Shown: positions 1-11,479, counted from the first letter of the stretch. The stretch: 64,000 nt of DNA from Branchiostoma floridae (GCF_000003815.2 NC_049981.1:30092773-30156772); one strand, 5' to 3'. Notes: generated by a model not told the origin, from the sequence alone. Translations and numbers: made by a program.

Positions 1-99
1 AGAAATCTATGTGTATTCTAGATAGGTAGAGCCTCGTGTATGGTTTCACGTCTGCTTTGCAATGCCATGATTCAATATAACCAGCAATACAGTCAACAA

Positions 100-212
100 A
101 AAAAACTAACCAGCCAACCCAATAAACAAACAAACACACAAACAAACTCAAGAACCAACCAACCAACCAACTAACCAACCAACCAACTCAAGAACCAACC
201 AACTAACTTGAG
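100..212. repeat. Low-complexity (AACC)n/(AAAC)n tract
   Basis: Runs of caaacaaac and aaccaaccaacc with two copies of actcaagaaccaacc. Confidence 0.85.
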
Positions 213-236
213 GCCACCTGTTCACATCCATTGAAA

Positions 237-526
237 GTCATCTCGGTTGGGCCTGCACCCGTCTTTTGGAAGGGATGTAAAATTGTGATCCCGTGTTCGA
301 AGAGGTACCTCAAGGAGAAGGGCAAAGCAACCTCTCCCTGTAAGAATATAATCTCCAAGCAGATCTTGCGGTGACATAAGATAGTATCATAAGCTTGAGT
401 TTACCCTGCAGAGGAGTTTCCTTTGCCACCGCGATGATACTATCTTATGCCACCGCAAGATCTACTGGGAGATTAGGGCTGAGCAAACCCTCTCTGTAAA
501 AATATACCCTGCAACAGAAACAGCAG
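237..526 (+). mobile_element. tRNA-type SINE (family 1) body interrupted by a hairpin MITE
   Basis: The segment catctcggttgggcctgcac ... gaggtacctcaagg ... caacctctccctgtaagaatata matches the body and tail of the SINE seen at 5310-5531 (-) and 27618-27839 (+). At 350-470 it is split by an inverted repeat (aatctcc..gcagatcttgcggtg against its reverse complement ending gggagatt). The SINE tail repeats after it (ctctctgtaaaaatataccctgcaacag). Confidence 0.65.
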
Positions 527-1439
527 TTAGGTGAAAATCGTGGCTGTGAACTCTTTCCCAGGAATAACCGGGTCACAGCCAGGGCAGCTTTCACACCTCG
601 TACCCAGGCTCCAAGTTCCGACAACGCGATTGGAATAAAAATCAGGGCCGTCCCCTTTCCATGACCCCTCCTTCTGCGTGAGCCGCGCAGCTAAAAGCAT
701 TGCAACCATTCGATTAAACGGTGCCAAACGCTTTTCTGTGTCCCTTCATTTTTTTCTACCGCCCCTCATCAGTTTGGTTCACCAACGTTGTCGGTGAGAT
801 CAAAGCGTGCATCAACGACAGGGTTGAATAATTTTAAGCGACAGCGGCTCGCCTTGAAACACGAGGAGTTTTCCCTCTAATTTTTCTCGCTCTGTATTTT
901 CCTTGCGCGGCCGCCGCAGGGCAGACAGCCCGCTCACTGTGGCGTGTACCCCAGCAACGGTTCGGTATCAAGTAGGAGGTACGCGAACAATGCGCCGAAT
1001 CTTCACGGTCTGGAAGCGTATAGTTGTTCTTTTCTCTTCTTTTCTGTGTTGGAACAATGTCGGCTTGAGTCTAGTAATTTTCCTCTCGTCCCGGTGACAC
1101 TGTGTCTCTTTGTGCGGCGAAACCGAACAGATTTTTTACGTGCTCGCGATTTTGTGACGGAGTGCCGCGTGGGGTACTTTCTTTTAAATTTTCAACTGTA
1201 AACACGAATTACACACAATGACACTCACAGAAAGGAAAGAAAGACCTTCTAGCAACACAATTATTTCATACCCTCCTTCTTGTCTGATGTCGGAGACATT
1301 TCATTTGCTGTGCCGGAATCCAACGTGAAAGGCAATTTAACGAACAGCTGTCACTTACTTAGATAATCATATTCCGAAAAGCGATTAAAGCAAACAAATG
1401 CGAATAAGTAAAATGCTATTCAGAGAAAATAATTATCAC
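527..1439. other. Intergenic stretch, nothing recognised
   Basis: Only short overlapping open frames (60-85 codons) that resemble no family I know. No splice-bounded coding block was seen. Confidence 0.5.
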
Positions 1440-1650
1440 AGTAACGACAACGGGGGTAACCTATATCCGTTATTTTTAAATACAGGGTATATAGGGATAT
1501 TAAGTTGACGGACTGTAGTTTCAAATTGCAACATCATCAAAATATTGCAATTTGAAAACATCGTTCGTAGACTTGATATCCCTAAATACAGTGTTTTAAA
1601 AGCAACGGATATAGGTTACCCTGCGAATAAAGGTGAACAAGCGTTATATA
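1440..1650. mobile_element. Palindromic MITE family A, copy 1
   Basis: A near-complete hairpin of about 210 bp: taacctatatccgtt ... agggatatta ... tttcaaattgcaa | attgcaatttgaaa ... tgatatccctaaatac ... acggatataggttaccc ... aaaggtgaacaagcgtta. The same palindrome occurs at seven more sites in this window. Confidence 0.85.
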
Positions 1651-1984
1651 AATTCAATTGTGTGTTGATAGATTTATGACTCTTACAATTGTCTAATTGA
1701 CTATCAATATCTAAAAAGATAAAATGCCCAGGAAGAAAAACGACGTTATGTCCAACTTAAGTTATGAACTAAAGCAGCTCTACTGTAATTCATGGAACGT
1801 GTAGGCCTAAGCGTATGGTTGCACTGCTCACTCCAAGATCGAATTTCACGTTTGAGATCCCTGAATGTTTCTGAGACTGTTGGGGTCACACAGTGTCAGA
1901 GTACCGGGATGTATAATTCATTGCTTGTCCATTAGACCGTAGGTTCTATCAAGAGCTTGTACCAAATGGTTTGGAGGTGAAGAT

Positions 1985-2661
1985 TTGTGTCTGTGTTCGT
2001 GTGTATCTGCGCGCGTGTGTGTAAGTGTTTTTGTGTGTATCAGCGAGTGTGTTTCTGTGTGTGTGTGTGACCTGTCTGTGTATGTGTCTGTGCAAGTGTA
2101 CATGTGAGTGTGCGGCGCGTTTCTGTATGTGTGTGTTTGTGAGTGTATGTTTGTGTGTGTGTGTGCATACATGTGTTTGTGTGTATGCATGTGTGTGAGT
2201 GAGTGCAGGTGTGTATGTGCGCGCATACATGTGTTTGTGTGTATGTGTGTGTGTGTACGTATGTGTGTGCGTGTATATGTGAGTATGTATGTGTGTATGT
2301 ATGTATGTGTGTGTGTGTATGTGTGTGTGTGCGTGTGTGTGTTTGTGTGTTTGCGAGTATGTGTATGTGTTCGCGCGTACGTATTTGTGTGTGTGTTAGT
2401 GTGTGTGCATGTGTGTGTGTGTGAGTGTGTGTGTGTGTATGTGTTTGTGTGTGTATGTGTGTGTAAGTGAGTGTGTGTGTGTTTGTGTGAGTATGTGTTT
2501 GTGTGTGTATGTGTGTGTAAGTGAGTGTGTGTGTGTTTGTGTGTGTGTATGTGTGTGTGTTTGTGTGTGTGAATGTTTGTGTATGTGCGTGTGTTTGTGT
2601 GTGTGTGTGTGAGTGTGTGTGTGTGTACATGTGTATATGCGTACATGTGTGTGTGTGTGTT
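1985..2661. repeat. Long TG-rich microsatellite/minisatellite
   Basis: About 680 bp of (TG)n interrupted by TA, TTTG and CG units; longer blocks such as gtgtgtatgtgtgtgtaagtg repeat at about 60 bp. Open frames in it (His/Thr- or Cys/Val-rich) are artefacts of the repeat. Confidence 0.97.
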
Positions 2662-3019
2662 TACAAATCTGTCCAGTTGCTTGCTTATATGACTGGTACA
2701 TCTCGTATCTTACTACCTTCATCGACGTTTTTGTTTGTTTGTTTTTAAAACATGACATAACTTGTTGACTGAATATAGCTTAACTCCCCGGACGTTGAAG
2801 TAGAATAATAGACTAACTGAAAGACGTACAACCGTCCATGCCTCCCTCCCCACTTCCCCATCACCAGAACAGACGTTGTGGAGTATACCCTTAAAGAGGC
2901 CGTCAAATTGAATCCGCTCTTTGCGGACAATTTTCCGGCCAGTGCGCACGCTGCCGGCTCGGTGGAGAGTGGTTATGTATCACCCTTCCCGCGGGTCAGA
3001 CTTCATTAAAGGACAGGTT

Positions 3020-3330
3020 TGTACCTGAGATATAGTAGTGAGGATGAGGATGGGTACCGGTATAGATATTAAGGTACAGGTACGGCCAGGTCCAGAGGAT
3101 CAGGTCCAGGTCCGGATCTGAACCTGGACCAAATTGCTTGTGAATGGGCGATTCTCAAAACAATGGTCCATTTCGCTACGAAGGAATCTGTATGAAGAAG
3201 TGTGGTACCTTCAACAACGTACCTAAACAACGCTAACTGACTCTGTCCGGTCCACTGATTTTTCCAGGTCCATTTTATTTTCGGATCGGTTCAACAAGAA
3301 AAAGACAGTTTTGTACCTGAGATGGTAGTG
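3020..3330. repeat. Dispersed repeat with 'caggtccagg' palindrome
   Basis: Contains ggtacaggtac, gaggatcaggtccaggtc, ctgaacctggacc and tcaaaacaatggtccattt. The same block occurs at 24920-25060 in CDH23 intron 4 and partly near 29400. The family is unknown. Confidence 0.6.
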
Positions 3331-3677
3331 AGGATGAGGATAGTGAGGATTTAGCAGTGAGGATAGACTCCAATGGCGGCGGGCGGGAAGCTGTGGTAGA
3401 CATGGGACTGACACTGGTAGTTCAACTAACGCAGAGGAATTTAAAGATGGAAGATGTGATAAACTTAAGTATTGTAGACGTAAGTGTAAGGAATATGGTC
3501 TCCCGGTTTCCAACTATTCGGAACCAGGAGCTCGACTGTGGTACCATTTTGTTTAAAAGAAAAAAAAAATTACGCACACAGCGGTGCCGTACTCAAGCTG
3601 AAACCTTATGCTAACGGCACCACTAATAAAATACACTCAATAGCACACACAAGAGTACGGGAATAATCATTATGACT

Positions 3678-3715
3678 GCGCTACCAGTTGCGCTACAGGG
3701 ACATCCCACCATTGG
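3678..3715 (-). mobile_element. SINE family 1 fragment (tRNA-like head)
   Basis: The reverse strand reads tgggatgtccctgtagcgca followed by actggtagcgcagtc, the A-box-like head of the SINE found whole at 5310-5531. Confidence 0.6.
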
Positions 3716-4430
3716 TCTGAGACACTAGATTATGCCACAGAATCGTTAACGTTATGACAGAAAACCCTGTGTCAAAGCAGCAAAGTGATTCACTATGTAA
3801 AACATCTCCATAAACGTGCCGGCATGAACTACGCACATCACTGTTTATTACCAAGCCTCTAACGTGGTGTTATGGAAGCTTTGGCGACAGATATAACCCG
3901 ACTTAATATGATAAGCGCCGACAGTAAAGCTGTATTCATTCTACGTGTCAAGTTTATGTAACGGGTGAAAATAAACTTGCATTACTGATTATGATTGACT
4001 TAAGATGTGAAAATACTACTGTCTTTATCCTCATAGCGCGCTTTGAATATTGATGGAGTAGAAACGAATAGAATGCCGCTAGTACGTATGTTGTCAAAAT
4101 ACTACTGTCGAAGTGCAGGAATTTACGCCTATGTCGTGTTTTGAATATTGATGGATTAGAAACGAAAGAATGCTGCTAAAATAGAGGCTCTGTACATATT
4201 TACCTTCTTGATTGTATAAGAACGCAGAAGAGAATACTTGATAGGTTGTATGCCATGTTTTGTACGTAAAAATCATGGGACATTTCTCTCTTCTTCTGAT
4301 GTGTCTGTACCTATCGTAGTAACTATCGTAGAGTGGAATTTGGTATCACCAAGTACAGTGCATCTTCTCTGGGTAGTTTTAAAGAACGCTTGCAGATAGA
4401 TGTGCAAAAGTTAGGTGTGACGGATCGGTC
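3716..4430. other. Intergenic stretch with a local duplication
   Basis: A segment at about 4008-4080 (aaaatactactgtc ... gaatattgatggagtagaaacgaa) is repeated at about 4097-4170, an imperfect tandem duplication of roughly 90 bp. Otherwise nothing recognised. Confidence 0.55.
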
Positions 4431-4431
4431 G

Positions 4432-4541
4432 GTGTAATATAACCAGCTGCTGCAGCGCCGCGTGCCTGCGAAACTGGTGTGTTACGCCGAACGGCGGTTA
4501 TACCGGCTATAGAAATACAAATACAGATACCTAGATTATCA
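4432..4541 (-). repeat. Dispersed repeat family C, copy 1
   Basis: The reverse complement contains gtatctgtatttgtatttct, agccggtataaccgccgttc, ggcgtaacacaccag and gcagctggttatattacac. Related copies: 21810-22260 (interrupted by a minisatellite), 32160-32255, 33050-33100 and 44345-44540, all on +. Confidence 0.75.
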
Positions 4542-4711
4542 TGGTCTATGTCTTTATCCCCTTCTCGCCTCCATTTACGTGCTCCAAACTCAATCACTGC
4601 GTCAGTAGATAAAATAGCCCGACTCAAATTGCATCACGGCACGTCTCGCTTTACGGGTGCGCTGCGACTTTACGGTTCAGAACTAAAGCGGGGGCGTGAC
4701 GTTGTACGTGA

Positions 4712-5053
4712 TAGGACCTTCACACTGAAATCGAATCAGCAGGAATTAAACAGAACCAGCCAGAATGGAGAATTTGAAAAATTCGTCCCAACTTCGGGCG
4801 GGAATTCCAAATGGACACACGAGAGGCGGAATGAGCCGGAATGCCGTCTGAGTGAAAATTCGAGTAGATTAATGGATACTCGTAGTACATTCTAGTCATC
4901 ATCACTGCATTCCAGTGGCACAGATTCAGGAATGCAGTGAGAATTTCTAGAAAGCACCACGAATTCCCAGGAATATACAAAGAATTTTATTCAGACGGCA
5001 TTCTGAAATAGTGATGATTTCTACTGATTAGGTTTCAATGTGAAGACCCTATA
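4712..5053. mobile_element. MITE family D, copy 1
   Basis: Inverted ends ggaccttcacactgaaatcg / ttcaatgtgaagaccc, with an interior of gaat-rich motifs (gccggaatgccgtctgagtg, attcagacggcattctga). Flanked on both sides by a longer direct repeat (agcgggggcgtgacgttgta / agccggggcgtgaagttgta). No coding capacity. Confidence 0.75.
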
Positions 5054-5309
5054 AAGCCGGGGCGTGAAGTTGTACCGTCTACATGTACGTACTAAGAAGA
5101 TACGCAGTCAAGCGTTTGATACATGATGGTAAAACAGCACGAACCACTCTCTCTTCATTCAAGTTTGATCCGTTTCCAATCAAGGATTTGCTGTTAAGAT
5201 GACATTAATTCTGTGATACTAAATGACTGCTCTTATTTCGGTTACAATGCAGATACTAGTACTGTACATGTCTTTGGCTCGTTCGTTCGTTCGTTAGTGC
5301 AAACCCTTG

Positions 5310-5531
5310 TAGAGTGCCTAGTAGCAGGGTATAGTTTTACAGGGAAAATTTGTTGCTAGACCTTTTCATTTAACATGCTTGAGGCACCCCTTCAAACACA
5401 GGATCCCCATTTAACGTCCGTCCGTCCCGAGTGAAGGGTACAGCCCCAACCGAGATGCCCTGCGGCAGGATTGAACCGGGCCAGGTGCACAATTATCAGA
5501 GCCTGCTACCAGTTGAGCTATTGGGACATCG
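5310..5531 (-). mobile_element. SINE family 1, near-complete copy
   Basis: The reverse strand begins gatgtcccaatagctcaact then ggtagcaggctctg (A box) and contains cccggttcaatcctg (B box), as in a tRNA-derived RNA polymerase III promoter. A conserved body follows (catctcggttggggctg, ggtgcctcaagcatg) with tail ctgtaaaactataccctgct. Confidence 0.8.
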
Positions 5532-5539
5532 GTCAGGAT

Positions 5540-6386
5540 ATCTGTCTTTGTATTATTTTTCTAATAAAGTGAAGACTCAAATTTAGGTTTCTACCATTCC
5601 TGCACCGTTCAGTTCTATGCACTTTGTAGGGAAGTAACACCGCAAAATTAGCATACTTCTCTGGAGCACCTTTCAAAAGCGGTTCATATTGTCAACCTCT
5701 TTAGTTCCTTCTGTGTCGTCTTCTGTATTATTCACTTGTCAATATACTACTTGTCCCTCCCCTGAGAGCCTTTCAGCACAACACTATAGCTAGGTTCTCA
5801 AACTCATATTGCTATACTGTTCAATTGCTGCTTTCCAAGTCCTTCTACAGCAACAGTTTCTTTCCCGGGCCAGCCAAATTATGGAATTCTCTCGATGACA
5901 CCTGTTTCCCTTCTGTCTACAACTTATCAGCCTTCAAAACAAATGTCCACCACTATCTCTGTGTACAATTATTTCCAACTTCTTAGTTCATTGCCATGAA
6001 GTGTTCTAATCTGACCTTGCTCTGAACAATCTCGTTGAAAAGTCTCCATTTCTGTGTTCGTTGTCTCGTACAAAAACCAGCATCAGACCAGTCTTTATAG
6101 GTATAAACGTGTATCCGTCGAGTCGTAGTTGCCCAATAACTTAATCCCATCCACCTTTGACCTCCTGATTGTGCTCGAATTTTCCGCGACAAACGGCATT
6201 GAAAGGCGATATCTAATTCTGTCGGCAGTCGGGACCGGGTCACAGAGGTCACAGATGGTGACCTGCCCCAAAGAGCTACCGCTAACGAAGTGCTGGGAAC
6301 ATGGTGTCCCTTACTCTCCCAGCAGAGGTTAGCGGTATTTTAGTCGTTTTATCCCGTTTATTTCATTAGGCCATTTGACGCCACAG
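5540..6386. other. Intergenic stretch, nothing recognised
   Basis: No repeat shared with the rest of the window and no convincing coding block on either strand up to the gap. Confidence 0.45.
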
Positions 6387-6486
6387 NNNNNNNNNNNNNN
6401 NNNNNNNNNNNNNNNNNNNNNNNNNNNNNNNNNNNNNNNNNNNNNNNNNNNNNNNNNNNNNNNNNNNNNNNNNNNNNNNNNNNNNN
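6387..6486. other. Assembly gap (100 N)
   Basis: Exactly 100 N, a conventional length for a gap of unknown size. Confidence 0.99.
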
Positions 6487-6578
6487 CCCTACAGGCTTTC
6501 TATAGTACTACAATGGAATTTCCTATTTTGATATCTAGTATTCTGGGCATGCCACATGCTATGGCCATGGTTTGTTAG

Positions 6579-8038
6579 CGGTGTACCGAAAGTGCGAAAA
6601 GGAACGAAAAGGAACGAAAAGGAGCGAAAAGGAACGAAAAGGAACGAAAAGGAGCGAAAAGGAACGAAAAGGAACGAAAAGGAGCAAAAAGGAACGAAAA
6701 GGAACGAAAAGGAACGAAAAGGAAAGTACCGAAAGTGCGAAAAGGAACGAAAAGGAACGAAAAGGAAAGTACCGAAAGTGCGAAAAGGAACGAAAAGGAA
6801 CGAAAAGATTGGATAGGAACGAAAAGGAACGAAAAGGAAAGTACCGAAAGTGCGAAAAGGAACGAAAAGGAACGAAGTATGAAGCAAAGTGAAATAAAAT
6901 CGATGGGAATATAAGGTAACGGTACTGTGATCGGCAAATGCATTTGAAACGGTCTTTATTTTTGCATTGTGTGGCTTGTTCCACGAAATTCCTAGAGCTC
7001 CAATGGTTCAACGGCGAACCGGCGGGAAAGTGCACGCGTGGAAATAGCTAAATACAAATCAAAGGCGATGGGCGGAGTCACGAATCAGTGCGTCCCGGGT
7101 TCCCACGCGGGCTGCCACAGATCAAATTCGGGGGTTAGGTTGAGTATTGCGTCTGAAAAACGTTTGACGGGCTGACATTCTGGTGTAGATTATTTTTCTA
7201 CGGTCCCAAAAATGTCACAAAGTCGTTTTCTAGTGCTCCCGGCCTAAATTATAAGTGGCCCAGGGCAATCGGGACACCGCGTTGATTTCAATTCGAGGCC
7301 TGGTTCCAAAGACTTTTTCTGCCGAACCCGCACGGGAGACGTGAGTCGCCCGCCAGATCTCTCCTTAGTTTCCTATCATCCTTTGCACAAATTCCTCACG
7401 TTGGCCCATTCTTCCCGCCAAAATGATTAATACTCATGATACAACGTGATGAAAACTCCTTGGTACAATGTATACATGTCTATCCTTTCACAGCTTTTCT
7501 TTTGTCGTGAACGAGCAAGAAGATATGTCTAAAGTTTCCAGAAAACCATGTTGTGGGCCTTGTTGAAGGGAGCTGTCATGCTCGTGGGGCAGCAGTTTAT
7601 TATTTAGCATATCATTCCAGACCGGATTTCTATTAGACGTAAACAATCGCAGGTCATTTGCATGCGGCGCTCCCATCTTGGGAGAGCAGAAGCCACCCAA
7701 ATACAACAACAACGCTACAATCTTGCCTCATTCTGAAAATGTATATAAATCGATATTTATCCATCACCCACCAGTAACTGAATTTTAATCCTTACTTTCT
7801 TATTTCAGTTCTGTTTCCTTGTATTTCGCTGATCTTCAGAGAATAATTTAGCCACACAAACACAACAGCCTAAAACAGCGTCGTAAAAATTTGATATTGC
7901 CAAATTCTGAGTAAAATAAAACACGTTTCATAGGCTTCTAACGCCCGCAGTACCGGTCCCTTATATTCTCATTGATTTTATTTTAGTTTGCTTCATACTT
8001 CGTTCCTTTTCGTTCCTTTTCGCACTTTCGGTAGACCC
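6579..8038. mobile_element. Non-autonomous hAT-like DNA transposon, 1,460 bp
   Basis: Bounded by a perfect 8-bp direct repeat TTTGTTAG (6571-6578 and 8039-8046). Terminal inverted repeats: left cggtgtaccgaaagtgcg followed by aaaaggaacgaaaaggaacg; the right end is its reverse complement with a few changes. An 8-bp duplication is typical of hAT and some other cut-and-paste superfamilies. The interior has no transposase-like frame. The left terminal repeat is expanded into a 10-bp tandem array. Confidence 0.85.
6585..6885. repeat. 10-bp minisatellite ggaacgaaaa within the transposon's left end
   Basis: About 28 units of ggaacgaaaa or ggagcgaaaa, with the string gtaccgaaagtgcgaaaagg recurring four times as a higher-order marker. 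The unit is part of the terminal inverted repeat. It gives rise to spurious Lys/Glu- and Phe/Ser-rich open frames. Confidence 0.95.
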
Positions 8039-8160
8039 TTTGTTAGTGATAGTTAGCTCTTGAAACATAGAGCAAGAGATATTCCCTTTTTGTAGGGAAG
8101 AGAACATGCATAATGTTAACAATGCATAGTGAAACCCCAGGAATTTGTACAGGAATTTGC

Positions 8161-8516
8161 AGAAAATTGTCACCTTAGACAAGAGGACCCTTATTCAATG
8201 GGGGAAGTCCAAGGTGTCACTAAAATTGGCCAGATGGTGGTCAATTGCACATATATAACTGTATAACACACGCACACTCGTGTCCAGCGGTACAGTCATT
8301 TATTGTAAAACCCTATCAGTATTCTAGTATTGTAGAGAATTGTCACATAAGGCAAGAAGATCCTTATTCAATGCGTAAGTCCAAAGTGTCACTAAAATTG
8401 GCCAGATGGTCTCAGCGCATTGTGGTCAATTGTACATATATGACTGTATAACACACGCACGCTCGTGCCTAGCGGTACTGTCATTTATTGTAAAACCCTA
8501 TTAGTATTCTAGTATT
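8161..8516. repeat. Tandem duplication, ~178-bp unit, two copies
   Basis: Unit: gaaaattgtcacctta ... gacccttattcaatg ... gtgtcactaaaattggccag ... catttattgtaaaacccta ... attctagtattg; copies begin near 8161 and 8338. Confidence 0.9.
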
Positions 8517-8752
8517 GCTCGCAGATTGGCTGACATTAATCCAGTCTCACAGTAAAACCCTCTGGCATAACGCCAGTGTCGGCCTTTCAGTTATATTTTA
8601 AGAACGGGGCATTAATTCAATATCACAGCCAGGATTACGCGCGTTTAGCTGCACCTATAATCCGTTGATCCGCTAATCCCGCCCGCACGACACAAGATAT
8701 TTTATCACAACATTGGCGTGTCCTCTGGGATAACGATGTCTGCATTTATAGG

Positions 8753-9343
8753 GCCTTCACACTGAGACCGAACTAGCAGAAATCAAGCGAAACAGCCGGA
8801 ATGAATTATTTGCAAAATTCGTGCCACATTCGGGGCCATTCGGGTGTGAATTCCAAATAGGCCTTAAATCCCCTTCACACGAGAAGGAATGAGCCAGAAT
8901 GCCGTCAGAATGAAATTTCTTTTCTATTCCTGTGCATTCGTAGTGTATTCTAGACGTCACATTCCGACTACATTCCAGATATTCTTTCGGCCACATTCGG
9001 CCAGGATTCGAGATGGCTTGCCGTTTCGATTCTCCATCGAATGAGATAAGAATGTTTCGAATAATGTTGGAATGCCGCAGAATGCGGTCAGACTACAGTA
9101 GGAATAGTAAGAATACACTTAGAATCCACTATGAATACCATTCGATATTTCTCCACTTCGAGTGCACCTCGACAGTTTTTAACATGTCAAAAACTTTCAG
9201 GCTAGCTAAAAGAACGGGCACGAATAGCTGGAATGCAGTTAGAACACACTACGAATTGCCAGGAATTGCCAGGAATAGAAAAGAATATTCATTCCGACGG
9301 CATTCCGGCGCATTCGTGCTCTCGTGTGAAGGGGACTTAAAGA
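8753..9343. mobile_element. MITE family D, composite copy
   Basis: 8753-8868 matches the left part of family D copy 1 (ccttcacactgagaccgaac). From 8870 a second unit starts with tccccttcacacgagaagga and ends at about 9340 with its reverse complement (ctctcgtgtgaaggggac). It therefore looks like one unit inserted in, or fused to, another. Confidence 0.75.
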
Positions 9344-9835
9344 CAACCTAAGCAATAGTAGCCTGAGTCAGAGTTGTATAACTTTAAATTCAGTTTAGTT
9401 ATCAAAGTCAATTGGGGGGGGCACTTTTCTACGTAATAAGATGAAGCAACTCTATTCCATGCCATACCAACATTCAAGGAGCAAATATTTGATTTTTTGT
9501 GGGTTACAATATTCATTACTATAGGTAATCCAAGCGCGGCTTGTTTCTGTGCCACTTTTAACCTCTCCAAGTATGAAATAATGATGTAAATGTGGGAATA
9601 TAGTGCAGTAGATATCAAATTTATACTAATTTCTCTAATATTGGTTAGGTTGCCTTTCAGCCGGCGTCACAAAAGCGAACGCCGGCTGACTTTGTTGGTC
9701 GGCTGGAGCTTGTCGAATTTCAAAATCGCCCGAGTGTCGATCGTATTTTTATGTCCATGAAAATGGAGATATAGTTTTGGGTGTGTCTGCCCATCTGTAT
9801 GTCTGTTTAGTTTGTCTGTTTGTGTTTCCGGATGT
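9344..9835. other. Intergenic stretch with short inverted repeat
   Basis: tcagccggcgtcacaaaagc / gcgaacgccggctgac near 9658-9690 forms a small hairpin. Nothing else recognised. Confidence 0.4.
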
Positions 9836-9965
9836 TTGCAGTCAGCATAACTCCAGAACATCTAGATGGATAACGATGATATTAGGTATGTGGGTAGATG
9901 TTGGGAAGATGAAGGTCAAGGTCAATTTTTGGACCCTCCGGTATTTGACCTTGGCACTGCAGAAG
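9836..9965 (+). repeat. Dispersed repeat family E, copy 1
   Basis: gcagtcagcataactccaga ... gatggataacgatgatatta ... ggtatgtgggtagatg followed by aaggtcaaggtcaatttttgg. Related copies at 24001-24090 and 28632-28745 share the agcataactc.aga core. Such blocks are usually parts of old LINEs; the family is not certain. Confidence 0.55.
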
Positions 9966-10252
9966 AAATTCTGTTTTTTTAAAATCTTTTGACCTGGATA
10001 TGCTACGGTCTGGATTTTTTGGTGCCAGATAGCTTGTAACGTAAGGAATACGTGGTGTATGTTTGGATCCCCAAGCAGCTTGCTCTGGAACTGCAATGGA
10101 TCTTTCGTCAAAATATTCCAAGGAGAATAACTGAACAAAGGAACGACCGATTTTTCGCTAGGTTTTTGCTAGGTTTGGTCTGGTATTAAACCGGAAACAC
10201 AAAATTTCTTTCCTCGGCCTCCCCGCCTGCGGCACAGCTAATACACCCTGAC

Positions 10253-10890
10253 ATGTTCAACCGGTGTCTACTAAACATGTTCGTGATGTTGTCTCTGATT
10301 GGAACCTACAGGGGAGATCATATCTACGTCAACACTGATGACACGCAGAGATCATTTACCGCTACACTGCACTCTGAGCTGGTACCTGGTAGAACTAAGA
10401 ACAAGCGCGAGTATTCTATCAAAACAGAATGGGGAACTTATTCTAGACACAGTTTTGGACCTTTTCCATACATTACACCTACAGAATCAGAATGCAAGTT
10501 CTGCTTCGACCCCCCTCTCATTTACAGGTATAATGCTCTCTGAGCAGGTAGCTTCAGTTCTGAATCAAATCTACGAACACTCACGGTACAACTTGTTAAA
10601 TGGTTAAAAAAACGTACGACGCCGTACTGTTTAATGATAGGCGGCCAAACTATAATTGGGGCCAGGAACTCTACCGTGAGGCTGCTAACAGTTGAGCTAC
10701 AGGGACATCCTTTCAGATTCAACATAAACTTTCAAAATCTCCTTCTTGCATATCAATTCATAGCTAGGATATAAGAACTTATCTCCAACAAGAACTCTCT
10801 AGTATCACTGACGAAAGGCACCGGATGGTGTCTGAAACGTCTGAACGTTTCCAAAATCATATCAAGTTGCTTGAGTAACTGCTTTCGAGC
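10253..10890 (+). mobile_element. Possible Penelope-like retroelement remnant
   Basis: A 96-codon frame contains IYVNTDDTQRSFTATLHSEL, loosely like the Y.G.T.RSF..RL..H core of GIY-YIG endonucleases in Penelope-like elements. Downstream, 10800-10880 has ctgacgaaaggcaccggatg ... tctgaaacgtctgaacg and ccaaaatcatatcaagttgc, a tail also seen in inverted form at 43779-43867. The frame is broken and the SINE fragment at 10640 interrupts it. The assignment is weak. Confidence 0.3.
10640..10712 (-). mobile_element. SINE family 1 fragment
   Basis: The reverse strand reads ggatgtccctgtagctcaac followed by tgttagcagcctc and ggccccaattatag. Confidence 0.6.
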
Positions 10891-10962
10891 GTATCTTATT
10901 ACCTGAATGCCTAACCTTCATCGAAGTACCTCTCAAAGTCACTTGGAGCGCGCCCTTGCTCC

Positions 10963-11336
10963 ATTTTGTTCCCTGAGAGATGAGTTTGTCGGACTGCAGC
11001 CATGTCTACGCCTTGCGGCATTCAAAATGATCTTGTCGGAATTTTTGTTTGTTTTGCATACCCGCTAAATCGTCTTAAGGTGTAACGCACCAGGTTCGTA
11101 CTGAACAGTACTCGCTTCATATCCGGACAGATTTATTTGATCCACTCACACCGAAAAGGTTCCCTAGTCTTCGATAAGTGTGGTGGGTTCTTTAACGTGC
11201 TCGAGGTACTCATTTTTTGTACCTAAGTGAAGTGAGGAAAGTCGTGCAAAGTGCCTTTCCCAAGGGCACAACGTCGGTGACACAGCATTTTGTACCCTGA
11301 GAGATGAGTTTGTCGGCCTGCAGCCATGGCTACGCC
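10963..11336. repeat. Direct repeat pair flanking a SINE
   Basis: ccctgagagatgagtttgtc ... ctgcagccatg.ctacgcc at 10975-11014 recurs at 11297-11336. The sequence between includes a reverse-strand SINE family 2 fragment. Confidence 0.7.
11136..11285 (-). mobile_element. SINE family 2 fragment
   Basis: The reverse strand contains gtgtcaccgacgttgtgccc, ttgggaaaggcactttgcac, gactttcctcacttcactta and ggtacctcgagcacg..., matching copies at 56715-56966 and 62229-62460. Confidence 0.75.
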
Positions 11337-11479
11337 CTGCCAGATGCGGCATTTGGAGTGATCTTGCCGGAATGATTCGCCTAATGGAAGAAGAGCGCAG
11401 GGAGCCAGCTCGCAAATTACAAGGTCAAGGAACTACAGAAGACCATGAACTTGTCTGTGCGTGAATTTCTCAGAGCAGA

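Noticed and set aside
1918-2758. Long overlapping His/Thr-rich and Cys/Val-rich open frames on both strands
   Set aside because: They are the translation of a TG-rich microsatellite, open in several frames at once, with no other coding sign.
4479-4895. 138-codon frame
   Set aside because: It spans a reverse copy of repeat family C and the left part of a MITE.
5443-5531. Functional tRNA gene
   Set aside because: A- and B-box-like strings are present, but there is no cloverleaf and the sequence continues into a conserved SINE body and tail.
6375-6578. Open frame running through the first N gap
   Set aside because: Most of it is undetermined sequence.
6489-7035. Phe/Ser/Arg-rich and Lys/Glu-rich open frames up to 158 codons
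   Set aside because: They arise from the 10-bp ggaacgaaaa array; any unit of this composition stays open.
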